This document shows positions 1 through 8,261 of a stretch of DNA of 26,741 bases, piece after piece. Each line of letters opens with the position of its first letter. Within the stretch, counting starts at the first letter, position 1. The position numbers and the translations under genes are program-made. Location: assembly GCA_900299205.1 (NCBI GenBank), contig OMIW01000161.1, positions 1 to 26,741 on the forward strand, in the 5' to 3' direction. The notes beneath the pieces are model-generated. The model was not told where the DNA came from and ran no database searches. It saw only the letters and a list, made by a program, of their open reading frames with translations. The DNA comes from Pseudomonadota bacterium. GTDB taxonomy: Bacteria > Bdellovibrionota_C > UBA2361 > OMIW01.

Positions 1-90
1 TCCTTTATAGTTGGCCTTGCTATCATTCTGATAGCCCAGTTGATTCTCTTCGCAGCCCTACCGTCGATGAATCTAGACCAACCCTCCTAA
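1..90 (+). CDS. C-terminal tail of a membrane protein (partial)
   Basis: An open frame enters from the left edge and ends at TAA 88-90. Its 29 visible residues start with about 20 hydrophobic residues (IVGLAIILIAQLILFAAL), which look like a last transmembrane helix, followed by a short polar tail ending NLDQPS. The stop overlaps the stop of lpxI on the other strand, so the two genes converge with no spacer. The family cannot be named from this tail. The hydrophobic run and the tight convergent junction support a real gene, but the fragment is short. Confidence 0.5.
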   Translation, partial: SFIVGLAIILIAQLILFAALPSMNLDQPS

Positions 91-935
91 TCGTGCCCGG
101 CTAAATCATCCGCCCAAACCTCTATGAACATTCCCGCAGCATTCGCCGCATGCACGATAGCATCTGGCTTTAAAAGCAGTGCTCTTCTCTCCTCTAAAAC
201 AATACCGGCAGCCCGTGCTGATCGAAGCGCTGTGATGGTCCCTTCCCCAACAGCGGGAAGATCGAGTCGGAGGTCCTGCTGAGGCTTTGCCCTCTTAACA
301 ACAACAACGCCAGCTCCCGCAAGACGACCGGCCCGCTCAATCGTCGCATCGGTTCCTTCAATACCCTCTACCGCGACCACTACCCCATCCTTCACGCACA
401 CCGTCTGGCCGATATCAAGAGTCCCTACCACTGCCGCAGCGCGCCACCCCAACTCAGCACTTTGTCTCTCCAAACCCGTCATCTCACGACGAGTAAGGCA
501 GCCCCGACTGGGAAGGCTATCGGCCAAAAGCTCCTCAGCCCCGACAACTGGCATCCCCTCACGAGCCAACTCCTCAGCAATACCTCGCAGAATCTCATCA
601 TCACGAACCGACCCCACTCGAGCAATAACCCGCATAGCGCGCCAATCGGGACGAGCTCCCTGGAATATCCCCACTCGGCGAATACCTCCGGAACACACTA
701 CCGACGCGACTCGTTGACGCCGAAAAAATTTAATAATCGCCCCAAGCTGACCAACGCGCACCCACCGAACCGGAACTCCCCTTTTTTCGACGGCTTTATC
801 GGTTTCGCCTCGGTGCGCTGCCACAACGACGCGCATGCCTCTGCGTATTGCCTCGTCCAGACATTCGAGGGGAAACTGCCCATTCCCGGCGATAATACCG
901 AGCGGTAGTGGAACCTGAGTCGAGACGTCGGTCAT
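87..935 (-). CDS. lpxI: UDP-2,3-diacylglucosamine pyrophosphatase LpxI (DUF1009)
   Basis: LpxI hydrolyses UDP-2,3-diacylglucosamine to lipid X (2,3-diacylglucosamine 1-phosphate) and UMP in cytoplasmic lipid A synthesis. It replaces the unrelated LpxH in several lineages. The family N-terminus LGIIAGNGQFPLE is near residue 11. The C-terminal catalytic half includes LDLPAVGEGTI and a closing segment ending IVHAANAAGMFIEV, both typical of DUF1009. I chose ATG 935 (282 aa) over an in-frame start at 971, because a purine-rich GGGGA lies just upstream and family proteins begin close to this motif. It lies 52 bp after lpxA and is probably co-transcribed with it. lpxB, which often follows, is not visible. 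Confident. Confidence 0.93.
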   Translation of the reverse strand: MTDVSTQVPLPLGIIAGNGQFPLECLDEAIRRGMRVVVAAHRGETDKAVEKRGVPVRWVRVGQLGAIIKFFRRQRVASVVCSGGIRRVGIFQGARPDWRAMRVIARVGSVRDDEILRGIAEELAREGMPVVGAEELLADSLPSRGCLTRREMTGLERQSAELGWRAAAVVGTLDIGQTVCVKDGVVVAVEGIEGTDATIERAGRLAGAGVVVVKRAKPQQDLRLDLPAVGEGTITALRSARAAGIVLEERRALLLKPDAIVHAANAAGMFIEVWADDLAGHD

Positions 936-987
936 AGTTCCCCGTGACGAGCTGCACAACCCAACACACAACCTCTTTTACCTTTCC

Positions 988-1824
988 CTAGCCCTCATCC
1001 CCACCGCGAGACCGCATGAGGCACACCCCACGCTCCGACGATCTGACGAACCCGATGAGAAGCCTCACAAGCTCTCCATACGATTCACCCGTTCCCACGG
1101 ATTCGAGCCTTTCTTGCCATGTCCCGGCTCCCAAGAAAAGCTTTCGGAATACCGACCGAGCTTCCGCGATCTGAGCATCCGAAAATCCACCTCTCTCGAG
1201 ACCTATTTTATTGATTCCTGCCAACCCTGCACGGTCTCCTTGGGCTATCGCGAACGGGGGTACATCCTTTGCCACCATAGCTCCCGCCCCGATCATCGCA
1301 TAATCGCCAATGCGCACGAACTGATGCACCCCGACCATGCCACCTACGGTCACTCTATTTCCAATCGAGACATGCCCCGCTATGGCCGCAGAGTTTGCGA
1401 AAACACACCCGCTCCCAACCCGTACGTCATGAGCGATGTGGGCTGTTGACATGAAGAGATTGTTGTCCCCGATTGAGGTGACCATTCCACCTCCCTGAGT
1501 ACCCGGCTGGAGCGTAACGTACTCCCTCATGATGTTACCATCCCCGATACTCAACCTACTGGGTTCACCCCGATACTTAAGGTCCTGGGGAGGTGCTCCT
1601 ATTGAAGCAAACTGAAATATTCGGTTATTGTCTCCGAGGGTGGTGTGTCCATCTATCACCACGTGGGAACCGATCATGCAATCGCACCCGATCACCACAT
1701 CCGGACCTATCACCGAGAAAGGCCCTATTGTGGTCCCCTTCCCAATCCGAGCTCCATCGGATACCACCGCCATCGGATGAATCGAGACCCCCTCGCCGGA
1801 GACCACGTTACTTTGCGGACTCAT
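988..1824 (-). CDS. lpxA: UDP-N-acetylglucosamine acyltransferase LpxA
   Basis: LpxA transfers a 3-hydroxyacyl chain from acyl carrier protein to the 3-OH of UDP-GlcNAc, the first step of lipid A synthesis. The 278-residue length is close to the family norm. Hexapeptide repeats of the left-handed beta helix (IGKGTTIGPFSVIGPDVVIG and similar) run from about residue 15 to 190. The active-site segment AHIAHD is at 128-133, with His132 matching the E. coli catalytic His125. The C-terminal helical part (INKIGLERGGFS onward) is present. ATG 1824 is preceded by AGGA at good spacing and follows the fabZ stop by 9 bp, so the two are translationally close. No defect seen. Confidence 0.97.
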   Translation of the reverse strand: MSPQSNVVSGEGVSIHPMAVVSDGARIGKGTTIGPFSVIGPDVVIGCDCMIGSHVVIDGHTTLGDNNRIFQFASIGAPPQDLKYRGEPSRLSIGDGNIMREYVTLQPGTQGGGMVTSIGDNNLFMSTAHIAHDVRVGSGCVFANSAAIAGHVSIGNRVTVGGMVGVHQFVRIGDYAMIGAGAMVAKDVPPFAIAQGDRAGLAGINKIGLERGGFSDAQIAEARSVFRKLFLGAGTWQERLESVGTGESYGELVRLLIGFVRSSERGVCLMRSRGGDEG

Positions 1825-1833
1825 GATTTTTTC

Positions 1834-2280
1834 CTAATCCGATTCAGCGGCACTAACCGTTCCCGAAGCAACGAGTACACCGTCAACAGTTACCTCACCG
1901 TGCATTACCCAGAGTGGTCGCCTTTTTTTAACCGAGCGAACATGGATACGAAGTACATCTCCAGGCACGACCTGTTTCTTGAACTTGACGTCCTGAGCTC
2001 CTACGAGAAATACCGTCTTTCCCGGTGCAATCCCATCTGAGGATATCTTCGCCAACACCGCAGCCGTCTGGGCTATCGCTTCGATGATTAAAACCCCGGG
2101 CATGACCGGACGACCTGGGAAATGCCCCTGAAAAAATGGCTCATTCGCCGTGACCGCCTTAAGCCCAACCGCCTCAACGTTGTCTACGAACTCTGTGACC
2201 CTATCGAGCAGTAAAAACGGATACCTATGAGGCAAGCATTCCTGAATCTGCCGAACGTCAAGCACTACCTTCTCTGCCAC
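1834..2280 (-). CDS. fabZ: 3-hydroxyacyl-ACP dehydratase FabZ
   Basis: FabZ dehydrates 3-hydroxyacyl-ACP in fatty acid elongation and so competes with LpxA for 3-hydroxyacyl-ACP. The 148 residues form one hot-dog domain. LPHRYPFLLLDRV at 16-28 and FFQGHFPGRPVMPGVLIIEA at 49-68 are diagnostic, with catalytic His53 and Glu67. The start codon is GTG at 2280, with AGGTAAG just upstream. It sits between skp and lpxA. lpxD, which usually lies between skp and fabZ in this cluster, is absent: the 123 bp upstream of fabZ have no coding capacity. Standard length and residues. Confidence 0.97.
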   Translation of the reverse strand: MAEKVVLDVRQIQECLPHRYPFLLLDRVTEFVDNVEAVGLKAVTANEPFFQGHFPGRPVMPGVLIIEAIAQTAAVLAKISSDGIAPGKTVFLVGAQDVKFKKQVVPGDVLRIHVRSVKKRRPLWVMHGEVTVDGVLVASGTVSAAESD

Positions 2281-2403
2281 CTTACCTAGCCCCCTACTTT
2301 TCGCAAAAAACTACTAGTCAAAACTGTTTGCCATATCCTCGAAGTCGCGCCACACGTCAGTAACGCCACCCTTTGTGAAATTAGTCGATCCCTCTCGGGT
2401 TAC

Positions 2404-2946
2404 CTAACTCCGCTCATCAAGCTTGGCGACAACAACATCCGAGATATCGATCGCTTTGTCATAATAGAGGACAAGCTGCGGATTGGCATCGAGGATGACC
2501 CCGTACTTACCAGAGGCTCCGAGCTCCTTAATGATCCCATCAATTTTACCTACAACTTTCCCCACCTCAGATCGATTCTTGCGAGCAATTGCATCCCTCT
2601 GATCCTCAAGGGCGACACGGAGAGCACGCTCTTTTTTTCGAAGTTCTCCCTGCTTCTCCTCGAGCGCTACCCCGGATAGAAGCTCAGCCTGTTTCTGCAT
2701 GCTCTTCTCGAGTGATTCAAACTCCCCCTTAAGTGCCGAGACTCGACTCTCGCCCCGCTTAACCTCGGCCTCGACCTCTTGACGTGCCCGCTGACCTGCC
2801 TTTGACGCGGTGATGACCTTCTGAACATCAACCACTGAGATCTGCTGATCCGCAAAGGCGGCTCCCGAAAATAAGACCACGCTCATCGCAATGACAGCCG
2901 CTAACCGCCGCGACGCCACCCTTCCGTACCGAGCTTGTTTACTCAT
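2404..2946 (-). CDS. skp: Periplasmic chaperone Skp/OmpH family
   Basis: Skp is a trimeric periplasmic chaperone that holds unfolded outer-membrane proteins on the way to the Bam complex. The 180-residue product has a basic N-terminus, a hydrophobic stretch (LAAVIAMSVVLFSGAAFA) and a likely signal peptidase I site after Ala32. The mature part starts ISVVDVQKV, typical of the family. Residues about 45-135 are charged and heptad-like, rich in K, E and R, fitting the coiled-coil tentacles. The C-terminal strand GKYGVILDANPQLVLYYDKA is also typical. ATG 2946 has AAGG about 6 nt upstream. It follows bamA by 133 bp and is probably in the same transcript. Confidence 0.92.
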   Translation of the reverse strand: MSKQARYGRVASRRLAAVIAMSVVLFSGAAFADQQISVVDVQKVITASKAGQRARQEVEAEVKRGESRVSALKGEFESLEKSMQKQAELLSGVALEEKQGELRKKERALRVALEDQRDAIARKNRSEVGKVVGKIDGIIKELGASGKYGVILDANPQLVLYYDKAIDISDVVVAKLDERS

Positions 2947-3079
2947 GACTTACCTTTTTGTCACTAAATCCGGGCGGCCACACCCACCATGGCCTCCCTC
3001 TTTCGACCGCCGAGACGATACCAAACTGCGTCCCCCCCGCGCAATCCCACCTTCTCCTCGTTTTGCGTCACCCCGAGCC

Positions 3080-5488
3080 CTAGAGTGGAGCTCCGAAGCT
3101 GAATAGGGTTACCATCCCGCGCTCTCCGGCTCGACGATCCCCGGGGAAACCGAACTCTATTCGGATGGGGCCCATCGGTGATGCCCAACGGATCCCTCCT
3201 CCGTATGCCCGACGCAACCCTGAGAGTTCGATAGAGGCATTATCATCGAATGCCTCCCCCACATCGTAATAAACGACCCCATTTACCCCGGCAGCTTGTA
3301 TCAGAGGAACAATAAGCTCGACGTTATTTATGAGCTCTTTACTTCCCCCATACTGACGGCCCTGATCATCTCGGGGTCCAAGCGTTCGGTTACGATACCC
3401 GCGAACCGAGGTTATTCCCCCCGGGAAAAACCGCTTGAAGAGGGGGAAACGGTCATCGGTCAGAGATTCCCCATAATCAAGGCGTGTCCGCATCGAGAAG
3501 ATCACCGGCCCATTCGAGAGCGCAAATAGGGGCTGGTACCAGCTATTAGCCGCGGTCACAAGATAATACTCTTGCTCTCCTCCTAACCCAGCGAACTCGA
3601 TCCCGAGCAGCTGTCTGACTCCTTTCGTAGGGTTGAGAGGATTGTCTATGGTGTTTCGAATAATCTGGGGCGTGAAGGCCGAAATCGTCGACTTTCCTTC
3701 AGATTCGATGACGATCGGAGATGCATTTGCCTTCTGCACATTCAGAATCTCAACCGACATGAAGTCATATCGAATACTTCCGTTAATATCCTGGGCCCAC
3801 GAACCGAGGAGCGGTTCGAGGGGGTAGCCCCAGGTAGTCCCCACCCCGTTAGCGGCTCGGCTAAAATCGATCAGCTCGCGGGTCGCGTGCTGCAGATCGA
3901 CTCCTGCGGAAAGCAAGGAGTCATTAAGTCGAGGGTCAGTAAAGGATAGAACCGCATTATTTCGCAAACTTCCCACGTCGACATTAAGTGCCACCTGCCT
4001 GCCCGTACCGAAAAGATTATTTTCGGATATGTTCGAGTTAAAAATAGCTCCGTCTGTCGTCGAGAATCCGGCCCCCGCTGAGAACGCCCCGGTTGAAGCT
4101 TCACGAACATTCAGGGTGAGATCCACCTGATCGGACCGGCCAGGGACCGGATCAGTTCCTATCGTCACCTCCTCGAAAAAGCCGAGGCGTCGGAGCAGGG
4201 TCTCGGTGCGTCGCAATTTAGAGGAGGAGTAGATACCCCCCTCAGGTATCTTCACATCGCGACGAATCACATTATCGTAAGTTTTGGAATTGCCCTTGAT
4301 CGTCACCCGGCGGACCGACACCTCTTCGCCTTTCGCGATGGAGTAATCAATTCCAACTGTCTTATCGGCCCGATTCACATTCGTACGAGGTACCACGTTT
4401 ACAAAGGCGAATCCGACATCCGAAAATTTGTCACTGATATCAAACGCATCTTTTCTTGCTTCCGACGCATTGAACACATCACCCGTCGAGAGCGATATTC
4501 CCGATAGGGTCTCCGACAAACTACCCTTCACAAGATCACCAGAGGCCGATATCGGACCAACCCGATACTGACTCCCTTCGTTAACATCAAAGGTCACCAC
4601 CAAGTGATCGCCCACCCGTTCGATTGCGGGGTCACTCACCGTGCCATCGATGAGTCCGTGATCGAGAAGCTGCTGAGTAACGATAGATTTATCTGTCTGA
4701 AGCTGCTCCTGATCTAGCCGTCCGGTCCCGAAAAGCCATGAATTCCACCATTTATAACGCTTCGTTTCGATTTTTGAGCGAAGGTCATCACCATCCAGCT
4801 CCTTCAACCCCCGGAACCGTATCTCTTGGATTCGAAATCGACTCCCCTCCGATACCGTGAAAGTAACATCCGACTGATCGGGCGAAATTGAGGTCACCGA
4901 ATAATCAATCGTCGCGTCGTAGAACCCCTTTTTCTGATAGTATTGGACCGCTGCTCGCGCCATCCCATCCAGCCGAGCTCGATCAAGGAACCGGCGGGTA
5001 CCAAGACTAAAGACCCCCGAGAGGTCACTCTCTTTAATCTCCTTGTTGCCGGTAACAAATATCTTTCGGATGACTGGTTTCTCCGTGACCTCGTACACAA
5101 GAGTCGCATGAGCGTCCCCCCCTTCTACGCGGACCGAGACTCGGTCGAAGAAGCCAGTCCGATAAAGAGTTTTTACATCTTCTGATAGTTCATCGGGGGA
5201 TACCGTTCCCCTCGTGTGCTTGAGCTGGGCAACGATGGCCGCCTCTGCAATACGACGGGCTCCCGAGACGGTCACTTCTCGCACATTGAGGGAGTTAGCC
5301 TCACCCCAGGCCCCTGACCCCGAAAAAGCCACTCCTCCGAGAACCCCCAGGATTGCTGTTATTCTACGGATTGCCTCACGGGCGGCGGAGGTCTCCCCTC
5401 GAGGCGAGCTCGGCCTAAAAGACTCTCGAGAATATTGGCTTCTTGACTGACCAACGAGCCGAAAACAATCGGAAAAGGGTAATCGCAT
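3080..5488 (-). CDS. bamA: Outer-membrane assembly factor BamA (Omp85)
   Basis: BamA inserts beta-barrel proteins into the outer membrane. The 802 residues show five POTRA domains (about 65-135, 138-214, 217-304, 307-387 and 389-464), then a 16-strand barrel from about 465. The loop-6 signature VRGYRNRTLGP is at 695-705. The signal peptide core is at about 42-60 (TAILGVLGGVAFSGSGA), preceded by an unusually long, arginine-rich 40-residue n-region. No ATG, GTG or TTG in that frame gives a shorter form, so ATG 5488 stands. The chain ends FSFGAPL, whereas the last residue is usually aromatic. A TTGACA-like promoter lies upstream. It heads the cluster with skp, fabZ, lpxA and lpxI. Confidence 0.96.
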   Translation of the reverse strand: MRLPFSDCFRLVGQSRSQYSRESFRPSSPRGETSAAREAIRRITAILGVLGGVAFSGSGAWGEANSLNVREVTVSGARRIAEAAIVAQLKHTRGTVSPDELSEDVKTLYRTGFFDRVSVRVEGGDAHATLVYEVTEKPVIRKIFVTGNKEIKESDLSGVFSLGTRRFLDRARLDGMARAAVQYYQKKGFYDATIDYSVTSISPDQSDVTFTVSEGSRFRIQEIRFRGLKELDGDDLRSKIETKRYKWWNSWLFGTGRLDQEQLQTDKSIVTQQLLDHGLIDGTVSDPAIERVGDHLVVTFDVNEGSQYRVGPISASGDLVKGSLSETLSGISLSTGDVFNASEARKDAFDISDKFSDVGFAFVNVVPRTNVNRADKTVGIDYSIAKGEEVSVRRVTIKGNSKTYDNVIRRDVKIPEGGIYSSSKLRRTETLLRRLGFFEEVTIGTDPVPGRSDQVDLTLNVREASTGAFSAGAGFSTTDGAIFNSNISENNLFGTGRQVALNVDVGSLRNNAVLSFTDPRLNDSLLSAGVDLQHATRELIDFSRAANGVGTTWGYPLEPLLGSWAQDINGSIRYDFMSVEILNVQKANASPIVIESEGKSTISAFTPQIIRNTIDNPLNPTKGVRQLLGIEFAGLGGEQEYYLVTAANSWYQPLFALSNGPVIFSMRTRLDYGESLTDDRFPLFKRFFPGGITSVRGYRNRTLGPRDDQGRQYGGSKELINNVELIVPLIQAAGVNGVVYYDVGEAFDDNASIELSGLRRAYGGGIRWASPMGPIRIEFGFPGDRRAGERGMVTLFSFGAPL

Positions 5489-5525
5489 AGGGTAGCTATC
5501 CTCTGGTGTTCATCACGACCCTGGC

Positions 5526-5554
5526 ATGGTTGCCCCTCACCCTCCCCCTGTCAA
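5526..5554 (-). promoter_or_regulatory. Candidate sigma-70 promoter for the bamA cluster
   Basis: On the minus strand a perfect TTGACA (5549-5554) is followed after 17 nt by AACCAT (5526-5531), a poor -10 matching 3 of 6. Predicted transcription would start about 30 nt before the bamA ATG at 5488. The -35 and spacing are good, the -10 weak, so this is a suggestion only. Confidence 0.35.
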
Positions 5555-5688
5555 GATAGCCTCGCCAACCTAAGAACGATTTCGGGATTTTTCCCGGCAG
5601 GGGCCTCTCTACCCCTCTTCCGAAAAATGAATTATTTTGGCGGCCGACAACTGAACCAAAAGCCCTTGAATCTCAGATAGGGGGAGGT

Positions 5689-6933
5689 ATGGAAATATAC
5701 TTTCTGGTCAGCACAGGGATGATTATCGGCGGGCTCCTCAGCTCCCTCGCCGGCACTCTTCTTTTTCCCTTCCTGATCCGGTGGCTGGACAAACCGCAGT
5801 CATCCGCCAAAACCAAAGGCAGCACACGTTCCCGTGCATCTCTAAGGACCGATCCTTCTCCCACAAGGCAAGAGTGCAGCTCCCTCGCCATTTTGCTGCC
5901 AGCCCCGGAAGGGGGAGAGTTTTCCGAAGGAACGCTTCCAGAGGACTTTCGAGCTTCACTCGAATCGATAACATCAGCGATTGCCGTCGCCAAGCGAAAG
6001 AAGCCAAGCTTATCAGTTGAGGTTTTCATCGGAACCCGCGAACAATATTCTAATGACGCGACTGCCTTGATTGGGGAATCTCTGGGAGCAAGGGCCAGGG
6101 TCGTCAAGACTGGTCAGTCGGATCGGTGGGATATTGTGCGGGTGCTTGTAGAGCGGGCCTGGGCATATGACTGGCTAGCGGTAGTAGAGCCCGGTACGGT
6201 GTGGTCACCCCGACTCCTTGCCGAGGTGGTAGAGCAAGTGCAACAGGACGGAAGAATCGCTCTCGTCTCTCCTCGTCACGGTCTAAAGCGATCAGCCTCG
6301 CTGATGGCCTCGATTTCAGCGTTTGCCGCCGCCGCTCTTTACCTCTGTAAAAATGTCCTTTTCCGACCCTCGCGGCTGTCAGGACTCCCCATCGCCATCA
6401 ACCCGTCAACCACTTTCTACCGTAGTGACGAATTGATCAACACCCTTCGGTTCCTTCAATTACATTCGGGGCAGAGTGGCAGCCTCATCCTTCCCTTCGT
6501 GCTGAAGGCGATCCACCCTCATGTGCGGATTTCAGGGATGAACTCCTCCCATTCAGCCGGGGTCTTCGCTCCAGCCAATCTGCAATCGACCCTACGGGGG
6601 GAGCGTCAGCAATTGCCAGCTGCCGTTGATTGCGTGCGCCTGTTGAAGTCTCTTCCCATTCGTCGCTCGCCGGCGCTCATGCTCGCTGCCCTCGAGTATA
6701 TCTTCATCTCCGGATGGGTTTATTGGACCCTCTCAATGATGGTGGGTGGTCTCCTCTTGGCCGGTCAACTTGGCGGGAGCGAGGCCGTCATTATGGTCTC
6801 AGCGGCGATAGGAATCATCACCATCTGTTGTACCCTTGGGGGTAGAATCAGCCTCCGCTCGATGGGAGACGAGATTTCAACCTCTCTCAAGGTGCCGCTC
6901 GCCATCGCCTTTCCCCCCTCATCGAGAAGATAG
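5689..6933 (+). CDS. Membrane protein, divergent glycosyltransferase family 2-like
   Basis: This 414-residue protein has an N-terminal transmembrane helix (about 5-30), a cytoplasmic domain (about 65-210) and hydrophobic segments near 205-225 and 335-385. That layout matches membrane-bound family 2 glycosyltransferases such as HpnI/ceramide glucosyltransferase types. The stretch WLAVVEPGTVWSPRLLAEVV resembles the strand where these enzymes carry a D-x-D metal site followed by a proline-containing loop, but here the acidic pair is replaced by E-P-G. The activity is therefore uncertain; it may be a non-catalytic or altered relative. GGGGAGG ends only 1 nt before ATG 5689, unusually close; the next in-frame ATG is 5719. 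It is transcribed away from bamA and converges on the acyl-CoA dehydrogenase gene. Confidence 0.65.
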   Translation: MEIYFLVSTGMIIGGLLSSLAGTLLFPFLIRWLDKPQSSAKTKGSTRSRASLRTDPSPTRQECSSLAILLPAPEGGEFSEGTLPEDFRASLESITSAIAVAKRKKPSLSVEVFIGTREQYSNDATALIGESLGARARVVKTGQSDRWDIVRVLVERAWAYDWLAVVEPGTVWSPRLLAEVVEQVQQDGRIALVSPRHGLKRSASLMASISAFAAAALYLCKNVLFRPSRLSGLPIAINPSTTFYRSDELINTLRFLQLHSGQSGSLILPFVLKAIHPHVRISGMNSSHSAGVFAPANLQSTLRGERQQLPAAVDCVRLLKSLPIRRSPALMLAALEYIFISGWVYWTLSMMVGGLLLAGQLGGSEAVIMVSAAIGIITICCTLGGRISLRSMGDEISTSLKVPLAIAFPPSSRR

Positions 6934-6974
6934 ATCGATAATGGCAGGGAGAAGCGACAGGTTCTGCTCGACTC

Positions 6975-8180
6975 CTAGGTTGTCGCGCTACTTTTCATTG
7001 GAGTTTGCCGAGATGGCCCCATCACAAGACGAGGTAAACCTAAGAGCCGTTCCGCAATAATCGAGCGCTGAATTTCCGAGGTCCCCGCCGCTATGGTACG
7101 TCCTCGAGAATACAGGTAGCGCAGGGAATGAGCAGAATCATCCTCTGAAATTATCGCATTTGCCCCTTCGAGACGAAGACGAAAATCGGCAAGCTGCTGG
7201 AACGACTCGCTCCAAAGCAATTTATCAATAGAACCCTCCGGGCCCGGAGAGCCCCCTCCCGCATAAGATGCGACATGGTGATAGGCAAGTGCTCGGATCG
7301 CATTGAACGTGGCAACATGAGACGCCAGTTCAGCCCGATCCGAATCGCTCATTCGTGCCTGAAAAGCAGGGTTTAGCAGCTCGTGCAAGACCCGTTCCGA
7401 TTGCACATGGCGGGCGAAAGTAAGGACGACCCGCTCATACAGGAGCGTCGTCAGGGCTATCGCCCAACCCTTTCCAACCTCACCGACGAGGTGTCCCCGC
7501 GGCACGAAAACACCATCAAAAAAAACTTCGTTAAACTCCTCTTCGCCTGAGATTTGGCGAAGAGGACGAACCGTGATACCTGGGCTCTTCATATCGACCA
7601 ACAGATATGACAATCCATCGTGCGGTCGATCCCCCCGACCGGTGCGGCCCAAGAGAAAACACCAATCGGCGATGTGAGCAAAACTAGTCCAAATTTTAGA
7701 CCCATTAAGTCTAAATCCCTCGCCCCCAGTCGGATCAACAACCGCCTCACATTTGAGCGACACCGCGGTTAGGTCGCTTCCGGCCCCTGGCTCCGAAAAA
7801 CCTTGACACCATATCTCCTTACCCGAGAGTATCGAACCAAGAAACCGCCGTCGCTGGGTATCGGTTCCGTGAGTGATGAGCACCGGCCCTACCATGGTCA
7901 GCCCGAAAAGCCCCAAGACCTGCGGCGAACCAATTCGACCCAGCTCCTCCTGAACCACTGCCTCCTCCACGAGGGTGAGGCCCCGTCCTCCAAACTCAAT
8001 AGGCCAGTGAAGTCCGAGCCACCTCCCTCCTGATAGCTGACGTTGCCATTCTCGACCCACCGTGACAAACGATTCGAGGCTGCTGTCACGAGTGGCGGTG
8101 GGCGGAGGATTAGCGGCGAGCCATGCCCGGAGCTCCCCCCTGATCGCCTCTGCCGAATCGCTTACACGCCAGGAAATCAT
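6975..8180 (-). CDS. Acyl-CoA dehydrogenase family protein
   Basis: This is a FAD-dependent acyl-CoA dehydrogenase of 401 residues, the usual length. The N-terminal helical domain runs to about 120. The FAD/substrate motif QGFSEPGAGSDL is at 126-137, KIWTSFAHIADW at 162-173, and the C-terminal helical domain carries AAGTSEIQRSIIAERLLGLPR at 364-384. The usual catalytic Glu just before that GT motif (YEGT in medium-chain enzymes) is Ala here. A Glu at 249 in LLYERVV sits where isovaleryl-CoA and long-chain enzymes keep their base, so activity is likely retained. ATG 8180 has AAGGAG upstream. It is last in the minus-strand run after pgl (81 bp). The substrate cannot be told; branched, long-chain and steroid acyl-CoAs are all possible. 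Confidence 0.9.
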   Translation of the reverse strand: MISWRVSDSAEAIRGELRAWLAANPPPTATRDSSLESFVTVGREWQRQLSGGRWLGLHWPIEFGGRGLTLVEEAVVQEELGRIGSPQVLGLFGLTMVGPVLITHGTDTQRRRFLGSILSGKEIWCQGFSEPGAGSDLTAVSLKCEAVVDPTGGEGFRLNGSKIWTSFAHIADWCFLLGRTGRGDRPHDGLSYLLVDMKSPGITVRPLRQISGEEEFNEVFFDGVFVPRGHLVGEVGKGWAIALTTLLYERVVLTFARHVQSERVLHELLNPAFQARMSDSDRAELASHVATFNAIRALAYHHVASYAGGGSPGPEGSIDKLLWSESFQQLADFRLRLEGANAIISEDDSAHSLRYLYSRGRTIAAGTSEIQRSIIAERLLGLPRLVMGPSRQTPMKSSATT

Positions 8181-8261
8181 GCAGCTCCTTCAATGACGCC
8201 AGCAGACCAAGGTATCGACCGGAGGATTATGAGCCCCGCGACGAGAAGTTATCTAAGAGGA

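Noticed and set aside
462-908. Plus-strand frame of 148 codons opposite lpxI
   Set aside because: It lies wholly antisense to a confident gene and has a low-complexity Asn/Ser/Pro composition with no family resemblance.
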